Of a stretch of DNA of 64,000 bases, positions 14,731 through 24,389 are shown piece after piece. A program made the position numbers and the translations under genes. Under the pieces are notes generated by a model. That model made no database searches and had not been told where the DNA came from. It saw nothing but the letters and a program-made list of their open reading frames with translations. The first letter of the stretch is position 1. Every line of letters begins with the position of its first letter. Source of the stretch: an uncultured Flavobacteriaceae bacterium (GTDB lineage: Bacteria > Bacteroidota > Bacteroidia > Flavobacteriales > Flavobacteriaceae); assembly GCA_947494695.1 (NCBI GenBank), contig CANLWB010000001.1, positions 248,001 through 312,000 on the forward strand, in the 5' to 3' direction.

Positions 14731-15660
14731 TTAGAATTTATAGTTTAATCCAAACATCCAGTAACTTTGTAAGTCGTTGTCAACGTCGTCAAAAGAGGTC
14801 GCTGTAGGAGGTGTTTGGGCAAGGGCATAGTTAAGGGCTTCTTGTTTGTTACTTCTAAGTCCAAAATCGAAGCCAACACCAATCATTTTCCAAAGTGTAT
14901 ACCCAAATGAGTTGGTCCATGTCCAGTTTGATAAATTAGAACTCTCGTAGCTCTGAAATAAAGAGAAGTTTGTTTTAAAACTTACAGCTTTAATTTGTCT
15001 TGTGTAATCGACGAGTACTTTGGCTCCCAAAGACGAATTAAAAACGGTATCGTCTTTACTAAAAACAAAATTGTAGTTTCCCGGGTGTATTACAACAACT
15101 AAATCCTTTATAGGGGTCCATGTTCCACCAACACCTAAATCTAAGTACCCCGGGTCGTTAAAATTACTCAATATAGTTGTTCTGTACTCTCCCATTCCCG
15201 AAATGGCAAATTTATCGCTTAGTTTATGTCCGTATAAAGAGGTGAGGTTAAATACATCTGTTGCTTCTTGAAACGACTCACTGTCTGTTGGGTCGTCTTT
15301 ATCGTCCAGTTGTACCCAGGATAAGTTGACGTTAACACTATTTCTCCAAAAAAACGTTTCTTTGGTTAAATTGGCGAATGCATTTACGGTAAATCCTATA
15401 TTTCCAGAGTTATTATTTGGAGTACCTTGAGCATACCAGTTTTTAAAGCTTGAAATACTACCTCCTATGGTACCAAATGCTCCTTTTTTCCACCCTGGTA
15501 AGGCATCAATTTTGGCCTGAATCGCATTTACGCGCGCCTGAATTGCGGCAATAGAATCCTTTTTAGGGCCTTGGGCTGCTTTGAGTTCCTCTAAAGTTTC
15601 TTGTGCATGTATGGAAGTGATTCCAATAAAAATGGCAAGTATTAGTGATAGTCTTTTCAT
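14731..15660 (-). CDS. DUF3078 outer-membrane beta-barrel protein
   Basis: 309 residues. A signal peptide (MKRLSLILAIFIGITSIHAQ) is followed by a short coiled segment (AIQARVNAIQAKIDALPGWK) and about ten amphipathic strands ending with aromatic F (FGLNYKF), as in flavobacterial outer-membrane barrels. GSISSFKNWYAQGTPNNNSG is a typical DUF3078 feature. Function unknown. It is the last gene of the minus-strand suf cluster, 66 bases after the DUF2480 gene; whether it is co-transcribed is not proven. Confidence 0.85.
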   Translation of the reverse strand: MKRLSLILAIFIGITSIHAQETLEELKAAQGPKKDSIAAIQARVNAIQAKIDALPGWKKGAFGTIGGSISSFKNWYAQGTPNNNSGNIGFTVNAFANLTKETFFWRNSVNVNLSWVQLDDKDDPTDSESFQEATDVFNLTSLYGHKLSDKFAISGMGEYRTTILSNFNDPGYLDLGVGGTWTPIKDLVVVIHPGNYNFVFSKDDTVFNSSLGAKVLVDYTRQIKAVSFKTNFSLFQSYESSNLSNWTWTNSFGYTLWKMIGVGFDFGLRSNKQEALNYALAQTPPTATSFDDVDNDLQSYWMFGLNYKF

Positions 15661-15726
15661 TTTTTAAAGTAATTGGTTTTTGAGTTATTTGTTAGTTAGA
15701 CCCGTATTTAAATTTGGGTCACAGGG

Positions 15727-16233
15727 TTATTTGTTTTTAAATAATGGAACCGAAGAACAAGCTTCTCCATACATAATGGATTTTGCAAAGGGCTTTATTT
15801 TGTTGGTAAGTAAGATGTAAGCATTTTGGGGTACAGGCTTTTTAGAACATCCTTTTATAATAACGGGAAGGTCTTTATATTTAGAAGCCTCTAAGTTGTT
15901 TATAATGTCTTGATACACTGAGGTTTCTAAGGTCTCCAGGTCACCAACTACAATTTTTTTGGCGTAGGGTTCCAGGTAAATGCTTAAAAGCATATAGGCC
16001 CAGCCCGGTATAATAGCATCATTGCTACATGTTAGAGCGACGTAACTATCTTGATATTGCGACCAGTTAAACTCTAAAGCTTGATGTCTAAAATCTTTTT
16101 CTCGAAGAACAAAACCTTCAAATAGCCAATCTTTAATATCAAAAACAATTCTGGGGCCTTCCGGATAAAAATCTTCCAGATCAATGGTTTCTAATTTACT
16201 GTTCGCTATGCGATTTACAATGTCGTCTTTCAA
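15727..16233 (-). CDS. DUF2480 family protein
   Basis: 168 residues, cytoplasmic, beginning MKDDIVNRIANSKLETIDLE. The family name is recognised from the characteristic DLEDFYPEGPRIVFDIKDWL and VIKGCSKKPVPQNAYILLT. The family is frequent in Bacteroidota suf clusters but has no known reaction. Two cysteines (KGCSKKP and GEACSS) might bind a metal or act in sulfur transfer (inference). It follows sufT. Confidence 0.85.
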   Translation of the reverse strand: MKDDIVNRIANSKLETIDLEDFYPEGPRIVFDIKDWLFEGFVLREKDFRHQALEFNWSQYQDSYVALTCSNDAIIPGWAYMLLSIYLEPYAKKIVVGDLETLETSVYQDIINNLEASKYKDLPVIIKGCSKKPVPQNAYILLTNKIKPFAKSIMYGEACSSVPLFKNK

Positions 16234-16391
16234 GGCTTATTTGTTATTGGGTTATTTGTTATTAAGTTATTTGAACCCTCGGGTTTACCATTTGGTATCT
16301 CGCGCTTGATATGTAATTACGAGTAGGTTGTTATAGCTTACCTATGCCTAATACGATCACCAGAGCGAATGACTAAACACAACGAACTCAT

Positions 16392-16718
16392 TTAAAGCAT
16401 GCCTAGCTCCAGTTTTGCCTCTTCACTCATAAGTTCTTGTGTCCAGGGCGGATCGAATGTAATTTCAACTTCGGCGCTGTTCACGGCATTTAAAGATTTT
16501 ACTTTTTCTTCCACTTCCAACGGAAGTGTTTCTGCTACCGGACAGTTAGGCGTTGTTAAGGTCATTAGGATTTTTACATCGTAATTTTCGTTGACAAATA
16601 CATCGTAGATTAAACCTAATTCGTAAATGTCTACCGGGATTTCGGGGTCGAAAATAGTCTTTAAAACGTTTACTATTTTTTCGCCTAGTGAATTTGTATC
16701 TATTGTTGTTTCGCTCAT
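16392..16718 (-). CDS. sufT: SufT/DUF59 Fe-S assembly protein
   Basis: 108 residues of the DUF59 (PaaD/MIP18-like) family, which assists maturation of Fe-S proteins. The signature IFDPEIPVDIYELGLIYDV near residue 22 and the reactive cysteine in TLTTPNCPVAETLP (about residue 58) are both present. The region FDPPWTQELMSEEAK is typical. It is part of the suf cluster after sufE. Confidence 0.9.
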   Translation of the reverse strand: MSETTIDTNSLGEKIVNVLKTIFDPEIPVDIYELGLIYDVFVNENYDVKILMTLTTPNCPVAETLPLEVEEKVKSLNAVNSAEVEITFDPPWTQELMSEEAKLELGML

Positions 16719-16813
16719 GTTTTAGAAATTATTTATTTCCACATTGGTCAGGATACTTCGACTGCCTATCTGTGAGATGGGCGCTTAGTATAACATGCAA
16801 GAATGTGAACACA

Positions 16814-17254
16814 TTAATTTAATTGTGTTTGGTATGCTATGGCATACATTTTTAGTTGTTTTACCATACTTACCAGGCCATTGGCTCTGGTAGGCGATAA
16901 ATGCTCTTTAAGTCCGATTTGATCAATAAAATCGGTATCGGCATCAATAATATCTTTTGGGTGTTGGTTCGAAAACGTGCGTATTAGTATGGCAATGATG
17001 CCTTTGGTAATAATAGCATCACTATCAGCCGTAAACACAACATTATTGTCCTGCATTTCGGCATGCACCCAAACTTTACTTTGGCAACCTTTAATAATGT
17101 TGCGTTCTGTTTTATATTGTTCTTCGATTAGGGGTAAGTCTTTACCTAAATCAATCATATATTGATAGCGTTCTTCCCAATCGTCAAACATTGAGAATTC
17201 GTCTATAATTTCGTCCTGAATATCTTTAATAGTCACGTTTACAATTTTATACAA
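16814..17254 (-). CDS. sufE: SufE sulfur-acceptor protein
   Basis: 146 residues. It accepts persulfide from the SufS cysteine desulfurase and passes it to the SufBCD scaffold. The active cysteine lies in NIIKGCQSKVWV (about residue 57), with the conserved DWEERYQYMIDLGKDLP before it and LSPTRANGLVSMV after it. The length matches the family. It lies 20 bases downstream of an unknown gene that follows sufS. Confidence 0.95.
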   Translation of the reverse strand: MYKIVNVTIKDIQDEIIDEFSMFDDWEERYQYMIDLGKDLPLIEEQYKTERNIIKGCQSKVWVHAEMQDNNVVFTADSDAIITKGIIAILIRTFSNQHPKDIIDADTDFIDQIGLKEHLSPTRANGLVSMVKQLKMYAIAYQTQLN

Positions 17255-17274
17255 AAATACAATAAGAAAGTTTG

Positions 17275-17703
17275 CTATTCAATGTTTTTTGCCAGAGTTA
17301 GTATTTCTTTTACAAGAGCAGCGATTTCTTCTGGCGGGTTGCCATGATCGAAGGGCTTTGTTTCGTATAACGTTCCTTCGTAATTAATTTTTAATCGTGC
17401 TATGGCAGCACCATCAAACAAACGATTGTTGGAAGGCGCTTTTAAGTTTGGTATATGATCTACTTCTACCGGCTTAAGTGCGTTTAAAAGTTTTTTCCAA
17501 TCCCCTTCTGAACAGCCCTTAGTGAATGCCGATGCATCACGTTTATTTATAACAGAAATATCCTTTTTATTGACTTTAATGTTCTTATACAAACCTCTCG
17601 AGTTTGCCGAATATTCAAGTGAAAGTGCGTCCTGATTTATTTTGGATTCGGAACATTGATTGTCTGTAAATACCAACGCTAGGAATATGAAAAGATATTT
17701 CAT
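17275..17703 (-). CDS. Hypothetical exported protein inside the suf cluster
   Basis: 142 residues. The N-terminus MKYLFIFLALVFTDNQCSES looks like a short signal sequence with a cysteine at 17 but a poor lipobox, so it may be a lipoprotein or periplasmic. The body (YKNIKVNKKDISVINKRD and LFDGAAIARLKINYEG) is a small alpha/beta domain without a known name. It lies between sufS and sufE in the same direction, 45 and 20 bases from them. A role in Fe-S assembly is not implied by sequence. Confidence 0.65.
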   Translation of the reverse strand: MKYLFIFLALVFTDNQCSESKINQDALSLEYSANSRGLYKNIKVNKKDISVINKRDASAFTKGCSEGDWKKLLNALKPVEVDHIPNLKAPSNNRLFDGAAIARLKINYEGTLYETKPFDHGNPPEEIAALVKEILTLAKNIE

Positions 17704-17748
17704 AAGTGTTTAGTTTTAAAGGGTCGTACTAATAAAACAGATTAATGA

Positions 17749-18963
17749 CTAAGATAACATCATTTTTGCTTTTTTAACGCCTTCAACTAACGCGTCGATC
17801 TCTTGTTTCGTGTTGTAAAAAGCGAATGAAGCACGAACAGTACCAGGAATACGGTAAAAATCCATAATAGGTTGTGCGCAATGATGTCCAGTACGAACTG
17901 CGATTCCTAATTTATCTAATATCGTACCCACATCGTAGGGGTGTATATGGTCTAAATTAAATGAAATTACCGACGTCTTATGTTTTGATGTTCCGTATAT
18001 TTTTAAGCCTTCTATAGCCGTTAATTTTTCGGTAGCGTATTCGAGAAGCTCATGTTCGTAGACTGCAATGTTATCGAAACCTATAGCGTTCATGTAATCG
18101 ATAGCTGTGCCAAAAACAATACCTCCGGCAATATTAGGTGTTCCTGCTTCAAACTTATGAGGTAAATCGGCATAGGTCGTTTTTTCAAAAGTTACTTCGG
18201 CAATCATCTCACCACCGCCTTGATAAGGTGGTAATTTATTTAACCATGCTTCTTTTCCGTAAAGCATCCCTACGCCTGTTGGGCCACACATTTTGTGAGC
18301 GGAGGCCACATAGAAATCAACATCCAGTGCCTGAACGTCGGGTTTTACATGGGGACAAGCTTGAGCGCCATCAATTAAAACAGCTGCTCCAACCGCGTGG
18401 GCTTTTTCGATGATATATTCAATGGGGTTAATAGTTCCCAATGCATTGGATATATGATTTACAAAAACCAGTTTTGTATTTTTAGACAAGAGGTTATCGA
18501 ATTCATCCATGACCAATTCGCCATCGGCATTCATTGGAATAACTTTAAGCACACTTCCAGTACGTTCGCAAAGCATTTGCCAGGGAACAATATTACTGTG
18601 ATGCTCTAGAGCGGAAACGATGATCTCATCTCCTTTTTTTAAGAGCGAAGAAAAGCCGTTTGCAACTAAATTAATGCTATCTGTAGCTCCCGATGTTAAT
18701 ATAATTTCATGCGAGAACTTGGCATTAAAATGTGCTTGTATTTTTTGGCGCGACTGTTCGTATAAGTCGGTTGCTTCCTGACTTAATGTATGCACCCCGC
18801 GATGAATATTGGCATTATATCCCGAATAATAGCTGGTAATAGCATCAATAACCTGTTGTGGCGTTTGTGACGTCGCAGCATTATCGAAATACACCAGAGG
18901 TTTACCATTTACTTCGCGTGAAAGAATGGGGAAATCTTTTCTTATATCTTGAATGTTGAGCAT
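17749..18963 (-). CDS. sufS: Cysteine desulfurase SufS
   Basis: 404 residues; a PLP enzyme that removes sulfur from cysteine as enzyme-bound persulfide and delivers it to SufE. The PLP-binding lysine is K224 (ASAHKMCGPTGVG), and the persulfide cysteine is C362 in RTGHHCAQPIM, on a group II loop as in SufS. The N-terminus MLNIQDIRKDFPILSREV is typical. It stops with TAG. Gene order sufD-sufS-unknown-sufE. Confidence 0.97.
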   Translation of the reverse strand: MLNIQDIRKDFPILSREVNGKPLVYFDNAATSQTPQQVIDAITSYYSGYNANIHRGVHTLSQEATDLYEQSRQKIQAHFNAKFSHEIILTSGATDSINLVANGFSSLLKKGDEIIVSALEHHSNIVPWQMLCERTGSVLKVIPMNADGELVMDEFDNLLSKNTKLVFVNHISNALGTINPIEYIIEKAHAVGAAVLIDGAQACPHVKPDVQALDVDFYVASAHKMCGPTGVGMLYGKEAWLNKLPPYQGGGEMIAEVTFEKTTYADLPHKFEAGTPNIAGGIVFGTAIDYMNAIGFDNIAVYEHELLEYATEKLTAIEGLKIYGTSKHKTSVISFNLDHIHPYDVGTILDKLGIAVRTGHHCAQPIMDFYRIPGTVRASFAFYNTKQEIDALVEGVKKAKMMLS

Positions 18964-19023
18964 GGTATTTAATTTGTCGTCGATTAAGGGATCTGTTTAG
19001 AACAATTTTAAGGCTAAAAAGCT

Positions 19024-20337
19024 CTACAAATCAAAACCAATGTCAACCCCTAACTTGTTCGCAATAATCTTATTTATACGTTGTTTCATTTCAGGAATTT
19101 TAACAGAACTCAATACGTTGTTACTAAAGGCATACATTAAAAGTGCTTTGGCCTCTTTTTCTGGAATACCTCTTGAACGTAAATAGAACATAGCGCTTTC
19201 ATCCAATTGCCCGATTGTACATCCGTGCGAACACTTAACGTCATCTGCAAAAATTTCAAGCTGAGGTTTTGTGTTTATAGTCGCTTTATCGCTTACTAAA
19301 ATGTTGTTATTGGCTTGAAACGCATTGGTTTTTTGAGCTTCTTTTTCAACAATAACTTTACCGTTAAAGACGCCTGTAGCCCTATCGGCAAAAATACCTT
19401 TATAGTCTTGGTGACTTTCACAGTTAGGCTCAATGTGATGTACCAGTGTATTATGATCTACATGTTGCTTTTCGCCAATAATTGTAATGCCTTTTAAGAT
19501 AGAATCGATACGCTCGCCTTCCTGAAAGAAGCTTAAATTATTACGTGTTAATTTACCACCGAAGGCAAAGGTGTGCACAGAGGCAACACTCTCTTGCTTT
19601 TGTTTTATAAATGTATTGTCAATTAACGATGCGTTTGATTGATCGTTTTGAATTTTATAGTAATCGACAATAGCACGTTTATTAGTGAAAATTTCTGTAA
19701 CACTATTCGTAAGAACAGGATTGTCATTTAAACTTTGATGACGTTCTATAATTTGCACATGCGAGTTCTCGTCTACCACAATGAGGTTTCGCGGTTGTAG
19801 CATGGTTGCACTTTCACTTCCCGTAGAAAAGTGTATAATCTGAATTGGTTTTTCTACCAATTTATTTTTTGGAATGTGAATATATGCGCCCTCACTCGAA
19901 AATGCCGTGTTTAATGAAGACAGGCTATCTTTTGTAGCGGCTTTATTAAAATAGTTTTCTACTAAAATACGATATTTAGGCTTGTTAAGGGCTGCCGACA
20001 TTAGACAAACATCCATTCCATCATGCGTGGTTTGCGACAGGTGAGATGAATATTTACCATCTATAAATACAATTTTATAGCTGTCTATATCGTGTATAAA
20101 ATACTTTTTAATGTCTTTGTATTCAAGAGCGTTTTCCCGCTCTGGAAATACACTATAGTCTTCCTTTAATATGTTATTTAAAGAGGTATACTTCCAGGCT
20201 TCTTCTTTTTTTGATGGAAAGCCTTTTTCTTCAAATATTTTAATAGCATCGTTCCTTACATCGTGCACATAATGGTCTATGTCTACCTGATTTTCAAATA
20301 CTAAAAAGGATGATAATAATTTTTCTTTTAAATCCAT
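19024..20337 (-). CDS. sufD: Fe-S assembly protein SufD
   Basis: 437 residues. With SufB and SufC it forms the SufBC2D scaffold complex. The C-terminal signature is clear: DDVKCSHGCTIGQLDESAMF and YLRSRGIPEKEAKALLMYAF. The beta-helix core shows VNVHTFAF-like strands (ASVHTFAFGGKLTRNNLSF). The length is at the usual size. It lies 60 bases upstream of sufS and 87 bases downstream of sufC. Confidence 0.97.
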   Translation of the reverse strand: MDLKEKLLSSFLVFENQVDIDHYVHDVRNDAIKIFEEKGFPSKKEEAWKYTSLNNILKEDYSVFPERENALEYKDIKKYFIHDIDSYKIVFIDGKYSSHLSQTTHDGMDVCLMSAALNKPKYRILVENYFNKAATKDSLSSLNTAFSSEGAYIHIPKNKLVEKPIQIIHFSTGSESATMLQPRNLIVVDENSHVQIIERHQSLNDNPVLTNSVTEIFTNKRAIVDYYKIQNDQSNASLIDNTFIKQKQESVASVHTFAFGGKLTRNNLSFFQEGERIDSILKGITIIGEKQHVDHNTLVHHIEPNCESHQDYKGIFADRATGVFNGKVIVEKEAQKTNAFQANNNILVSDKATINTKPQLEIFADDVKCSHGCTIGQLDESAMFYLRSRGIPEKEAKALLMYAFSNNVLSSVKIPEMKQRINKIIANKLGVDIGFDL

Positions 20338-20424
20338 TGTTTCGGTTTTCGGTCTCAGTATACAGTGGCCAGTGCTTAGAAAACAGTATAAACTGCAAAC
20401 AGCGACTGAATACTGCTAACTAAA

Positions 20425-21177
20425 TTACGCATTCACTTCTTCTTTAATCCAATCGTAACCTTTTTCTTCAAGCTCATGAGCGAGCTCTTTAGTACCGGAT
20501 TTTACAATTTTTCCGTTGTACAATACGTGTACAAAGTCCGGAACAATATAATCTAATAATCGCTGGTAGTGCGTAATAACAACCACTGCGTTATCTTTAC
20601 TTTTCAATTTATTAACTCCATTGGCAACAATTCGCAAGGCATCGATATCCAGACCAGAATCTGTTTCATCAAGAATGGCTAGTTTTGGTTCTAACATCGC
20701 CATTTGGAAAATCTCGTTACGTTTCTTTTCTCCTCCTGAAAAACCTTCATTTAAGGAACGTGATAAAAATTTTCTATCTATTTCTAAAAGCTCAGACTTT
20801 TCACGAATTAATTTAAGCATGTCCTTGGCCGGCATATCCTCTAAGCCTTTAGCTTTTCGAGTTTCATTGATAGCCGTTTTCATGAAGTTCGTAACAGTTA
20901 CTCCAGGAATTTCTACCGGATATTGAAATGATAAAAACACACCTTTATGCGCACGTTCTTCAGCAGCTAATTCATCAATATTTTCTCCGTCAAATTCAAT
21001 ACTTCCCTTAGTTACTTCGTACTCTTCTTTTCCTGCAATTACAGATGCTAATGTACTTTTCCCAGATCCGTTAGGCCCCATTATAGCATGTATTTCTCCT
21101 GGTTTTACCTCCAGATTAATACCTTGTAAGATGCTTTTGTCTTCAACACTTGCGTGTAAATTATCTATTTTTAACAT
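20425..21177 (-). CDS. sufC: Fe-S assembly ATPase SufC
   Basis: 250 residues of the ABC ATPase class. Walker A GPNGSGKST (residue about 35), Q-loop FLSFQYPVEIPGV, signature LNEGFSGGEKKRNE, Walker B LAILDETDSGLDID and the H-loop ITHYQRLLD are all intact. It energises the SufBCD scaffold. A small lipoprotein gene separates it from sufB, which is unusual for the operon. Confidence 0.97.
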   Translation of the reverse strand: MLKIDNLHASVEDKSILQGINLEVKPGEIHAIMGPNGSGKSTLASVIAGKEEYEVTKGSIEFDGENIDELAAEERAHKGVFLSFQYPVEIPGVTVTNFMKTAINETRKAKGLEDMPAKDMLKLIREKSELLEIDRKFLSRSLNEGFSGGEKKRNEIFQMAMLEPKLAILDETDSGLDIDALRIVANGVNKLKSKDNAVVVITHYQRLLDYIVPDFVHVLYNGKIVKSGTKELAHELEEKGYDWIKEEVNA

Positions 21178-21249
21178 ACCTTTTAATTCAAAGTTTAAAG
21201 TTCAAGTTAAAGACTGAATGCTTTAATCTTGATGTGCTTTTCTATATGA

Positions 21250-21666
21250 TTAGTTTCCTAGTTTTATAACGTTATTGTCTTCTTCTTTTGGAGCGGATAC
21301 GTTTATAATTTCAACGATTTCAACTTTATTTTCCCAAAGTATTTTTTCATGCTTTTCGTTTGAAACTCTACCGCGTATTTCCACTTCAACCATATCTGTT
21401 GGTTTGGATTTAAATGCTTCTGCTTTTTTGTTTAACGCTTTCATTTTATCGGTTATAAAAACCCCATAAAGTTTGGTAGACGTTTGCAAAACGGCAGCAC
21501 CATCATAAAAAACAAAGTTTCCTTTTAGGTGGGTTAAACGGTTGCTTTGTGTTGTTGTAGCATCCGAACCTTCCACATTAATGTCCGCTTCTGTTGTAGA
21601 TTTTGTTTCTTTTTTGCAGCTTAGGGCAGCTATTAGGACGAATGCAAGAATGATTACTTTTTTCAT
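21250..21666 (-). CDS. Lipoprotein of unknown function inserted between sufB and sufC
   Basis: 138 residues. The signal with lipobox MKKVIILAFVLIAALSCKKE gives a lipidated cysteine at position 17. The mature part begins with a charged Ser/Thr-rich linker (TKSTTEADINVEGSDATTTQ), followed by a beta-rich OB-like domain (HLKGNFVFYDGAAVLQTSTK and MVEVEIRGRVSNEKHEKILW), similar in outline to the C-terminal half of NlpE-like lipoproteins. It is surface or periplasmic, so not part of the cytoplasmic Suf complex. Confidence 0.8.
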   Translation of the reverse strand: MKKVIILAFVLIAALSCKKETKSTTEADINVEGSDATTTQSNRLTHLKGNFVFYDGAAVLQTSTKLYGVFITDKMKALNKKAEAFKSKPTDMVEVEIRGRVSNEKHEKILWENKVEIVEIINVSAPKEEDNNVIKLGN

Positions 21667-21756
21667 CTCTATAATTGATATTTTTAGTGTTCAGTGTTTG
21701 GTTTCTAATGATCAGTGCTCAGTAATTAGCAAGAGGTTGGGGTACTGATGATTATG

Positions 21757-23205
21757 TTACCCGACAGAACCTTCTAAACTTATTTCTAATAATTTTTGTG
21801 CTTCTACAGCAAATTCCATTGGAAGTTTATTTAAAACTTCTTTACTAAATCCGTTTACAATCAAGGCAATGGCCTTTTCGGTATCGATACCTCTTTGGTT
21901 ACAATAGAAAATTTGATCTTCACCAATTTTACTGGTGGTCGCTTCATGCTCGATTTTAGCCGATTTGTTTTTTGCTTCTATATATGGAAACGTATGGGCT
22001 CCGCATTCGTTACCCATAAGTAAACTATCACATTGCGAAAAGTTACGTGCGTTTTCTGCTCTGGAATTTATTTGAACCAATCCGCGGTAACTGTTTTGTG
22101 ATTTCCCTGCTGAAATTCCCTTGGAAATGATGGTTGATTTGGTGTTTTTCCCCAAATGAATCATTTTGGTGCCGGTATCGGCCTGCTGAAAGTTATTTGT
22201 GACAGCAATAGAGTAGAATTCACCAACAGAATTATCTCCTTTTAATATGCAAGATGGATACTTCCAGGTTACGGCAGAACCTGTCTCAACCTGTGTCCAG
22301 GAGATTTTGGCGTTTTTCTCGCACAGTCCACGTTTGGTTACAAAATTAAAAACACCTCCCTTACCTTCTGCATTACCAGGGTACCAGTTTTGTACGGTTG
22401 AATATTTAATCTCGGCATCTTCCAGTGCAATAAGTTCTACGACGGCAGCGTGTAACTGATTCTCATCTCTACTTGGTGCTGTACAGCCTTCCAGGTAACT
22501 CACATAACTGCCTTCGTCTGCAATGACAAGGGTTCTTTCAAATTGTCCTGTTCCGGCTTGATTAATCCTGAAATAGGTAGAGAGTTCCATGGGGCATTTT
22601 ACACCTTTAGGAATATAACAAAACGATCCGTCACTAAACACGGCACTGTTTAAGGCCGCGTAAAAATTATCTTTTTGCGGAACTACGGTTCCAATATGTT
22701 TTTTTACTAATTCCGGATGCTCCTTGATCGCTTCCGAAATACTCATAAAAATGATCCCCTTTTCTGCTAAAGTGTGTTTAAAGGTTGTTGCTACCGATAC
22801 GGAATCTATAACAACATCCATAGCAACACCGGCTAGTTTCTTTTGTTCATCTAAAGAAATGCCTAGTTTCTCAAAAGTTGCCAGTAATTCTGGATCCACT
22901 TCATCTAAACTGTCGTATTTAGGTTTGCTGTTTGGTGCAGAATAATAGGAGATCCCTTGAAAATCTGGTTTTTTATAGGTCACATTTGGCCACTCGGGTT
23001 CGATCATATCTTTCCAGAGCCGAAAGGCTTCCAGTCTCCATTCGGTCATCCATTCCGGTTCTTCCTTCTTTTTCGAAATGGCTCTAACGATATCTTCATT
23101 TAAACCATTGGGAAATGTTTCCGATTCAATGTCTGTGTAAAAACCGTATTCGTATTCTTTGGTTTTTAATTCTTCTCTTAAATCGTCTTCTGTATACTTA
23201 CTCAT
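21757..23205 (-). CDS. sufB: Fe-S assembly scaffold SufB
   Basis: 482 residues. Central scaffold protein on which the cluster is built. Recognised by the N-terminal [20 protein letters not shown], by [20 protein letters not shown], by [20 protein letters not shown], and by the C-terminal [18 protein letters not shown]. It is the largest and best-conserved gene of the cluster, with no in-frame stop. A broken four-helix-bundle gene separates it from sufA. Confidence 0.98.
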   Translation of the reverse strand: MSKYTEDDLREELKTKEYEYGFYTDIESETFPNGLNEDIVRAISKKKEEPEWMTEWRLEAFRLWKDMIEPEWPNVTYKKPDFQGISYYSAPNSKPKYDSLDEVDPELLATFEKLGISLDEQKKLAGVAMDVVIDSVSVATTFKHTLAEKGIIFMSISEAIKEHPELVKKHIGTVVPQKDNFYAALNSAVFSDGSFCYIPKGVKCPMELSTYFRINQAGTGQFERTLVIADEGSYVSYLEGCTAPSRDENQLHAAVVELIALEDAEIKYSTVQNWYPGNAEGKGGVFNFVTKRGLCEKNAKISWTQVETGSAVTWKYPSCILKGDNSVGEFYSIAVTNNFQQADTGTKMIHLGKNTKSTIISKGISAGKSQNSYRGLVQINSRAENARNFSQCDSLLMGNECGAHTFPYIEAKNKSAKIEHEATTSKIGEDQIFYCNQRGIDTEKAIALIVNGFSKEVLNKLPMEFAVEAQKLLEISLEGSVG

Positions 23206-23240
23206 ATTTCGAGTTTAATATTTAAAAATTCAAAGTTAAG

Positions 23241-23635
23241 CTATACGGTCTTGTATTTGCTTCCTTTCAATTCACTTTTCTTTAAATAGTTAATAAATCC
23301 GCCAATCATTTTACCCAAAATGATAGTTTGATTGTGAAGTTTATCGAACTCTTCCGTATTAATGTAATTTCTATCTAATACTCTATACAATTGAGATCTG
23401 TTTCACCACAAGAAGCTTTCGAGATAGATAAAAATTGAATAAATTCCTTATTTCCGTTTCTTTCAAATCCTTCGGCAATATTATCCATTACCGAACTGGA
23501 TGAACCATCTATTTGGCTGTATAACCAGTAGTCTGATTTCAATCCCGTATTGACAGCTACATTATTTATGTCACCACACAATATTCTGGCAAGTTTCCAA
23601 ATTTCTAAATCTTCAAATTGTTTAACTGCTGCCAT
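23241..23635 (-). pseudogene. Four-helix-bundle (23S rRNA IVS-type) protein gene with a single-base frameshift
   Basis: From the ATG at 23635 the frame reads MAAVKQFEDLEIWKLARILC and on to SKASCGETDL, then ends at 23375. Removing a one-base gap near 23403 restores the expected continuation RSQLYRVLDRNYINTEEFDK and LHNQTIILGKMIGGFINYL down to the TAG at 23243-23241, about 130 codons in all. This is the length of the small four-helix-bundle family found as rRNA intervening-sequence or stand-alone proteins in Bacteroidota. The frameshift lies in CTTGTGGTGAAACAGATC and could be real decay or a read error. It sits inside the suf cluster between sufA and sufB. Confidence 0.85.
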
Positions 23636-23668
23636 AACTTTAAATCTGGAATTTTGAACCTTGAACTT

Positions 23669-23998
23669 TTATAGCGAAAATGATTCACCACAACCACAGG
23701 TACGGTTGGCGTTGGGATTATTAAAAACGAAACCTGTTCCGTTTAATCCACCCGAATATTCCAGTGTCGTACCAATTAGGTATAAAAAGCTTTTCTTATC
23801 CACTATAATCTTTACACCATTATCTTCAAATACCTTATCGTCTTCCTGGTTTTCTTTGTCGAACTTCAGATCGTAAGACAACCCCGAACAACCACCACTT
23901 TTAACACCTACGCGAATGTAGTCTGTATCAGGATTATAGCCGTCGCCTGTCATTAATTCAACGACCTTCTTTTTAGCTGTTTCAGAAACTTTTATCAT
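23669..23998 (-). CDS. sufA: A-type Fe-S carrier (SufA/IscA family)
   Basis: 109 residues, HesB/IscA fold; accepts a cluster from the scaffold and delivers it to target proteins. The three conserved cysteines are in VKSGGCSGLSYD (about 37) and RTCGCGESF (about 102-104). It is the first gene of the cluster. An exact TATATTTG promoter box (24064-24071) gives a leader of about 60 bases. The frameshifted four-helix-bundle gene follows. Confidence 0.95.
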   Translation of the reverse strand: MIKVSETAKKKVVELMTGDGYNPDTDYIRVGVKSGGCSGLSYDLKFDKENQEDDKVFEDNGVKIIVDKKSFLYLIGTTLEYSGGLNGTGFVFNNPNANRTCGCGESFSL

Positions 23999-24063
23999 AT
24001 GCTTTCAATTAAATTTAGAACCCAGATAACTCATTTTTATTAAGACGGTTTCTAAATAGAGTA

Positions 24064-24071
24064 CAAATATA
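24064..24071 (-). promoter_or_regulatory. -7 box TATATTTG of the suf operon
   Basis: Exact TAnnTTTG on the minus strand with a predicted start near 24058, 60 bases before the sufA ATG. The -33 TTG is not clear. No other TAnnTTTG box is evident within the cluster, so it may drive most of the operon. Confidence 0.55.
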
Positions 24072-24389
24072 CAATATAAGTCATGGATAACCATATAACC
24101 TAACATTATATTAGTATATAGTTTTATAGGATTTGTTTATGGTTCTCTGTAGAGACGACAATTCTTTCCTAACAGAGGAGTTTGACGTGTTTTCTTTTAA
24201 AAGACACATTTAGGAACGTGAGAAATTCAACAAGCAAAACCTGAAAGATCTGGTTCTTAAGTCGTTAAAATCTTAAATATTTTTTTATTGAAAAAAGCCT
24301 TTAAACTTCATTAAAAGTAAGGCAAAACTTTATTTCAAATTAGGATTTTTATTATAAATTTAATGTATAATTCTTAATTTATTAATCCT
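24072..24389. other. Intergenic region between sufA and the RHS locus
   Basis: About 320 AT-rich bases. Apart from the suf promoter at its left edge, only a weak GCCTT/AAGGC inverted repeat (about 24295-24335) is visible. No open frame of interest. Confidence 0.4.
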
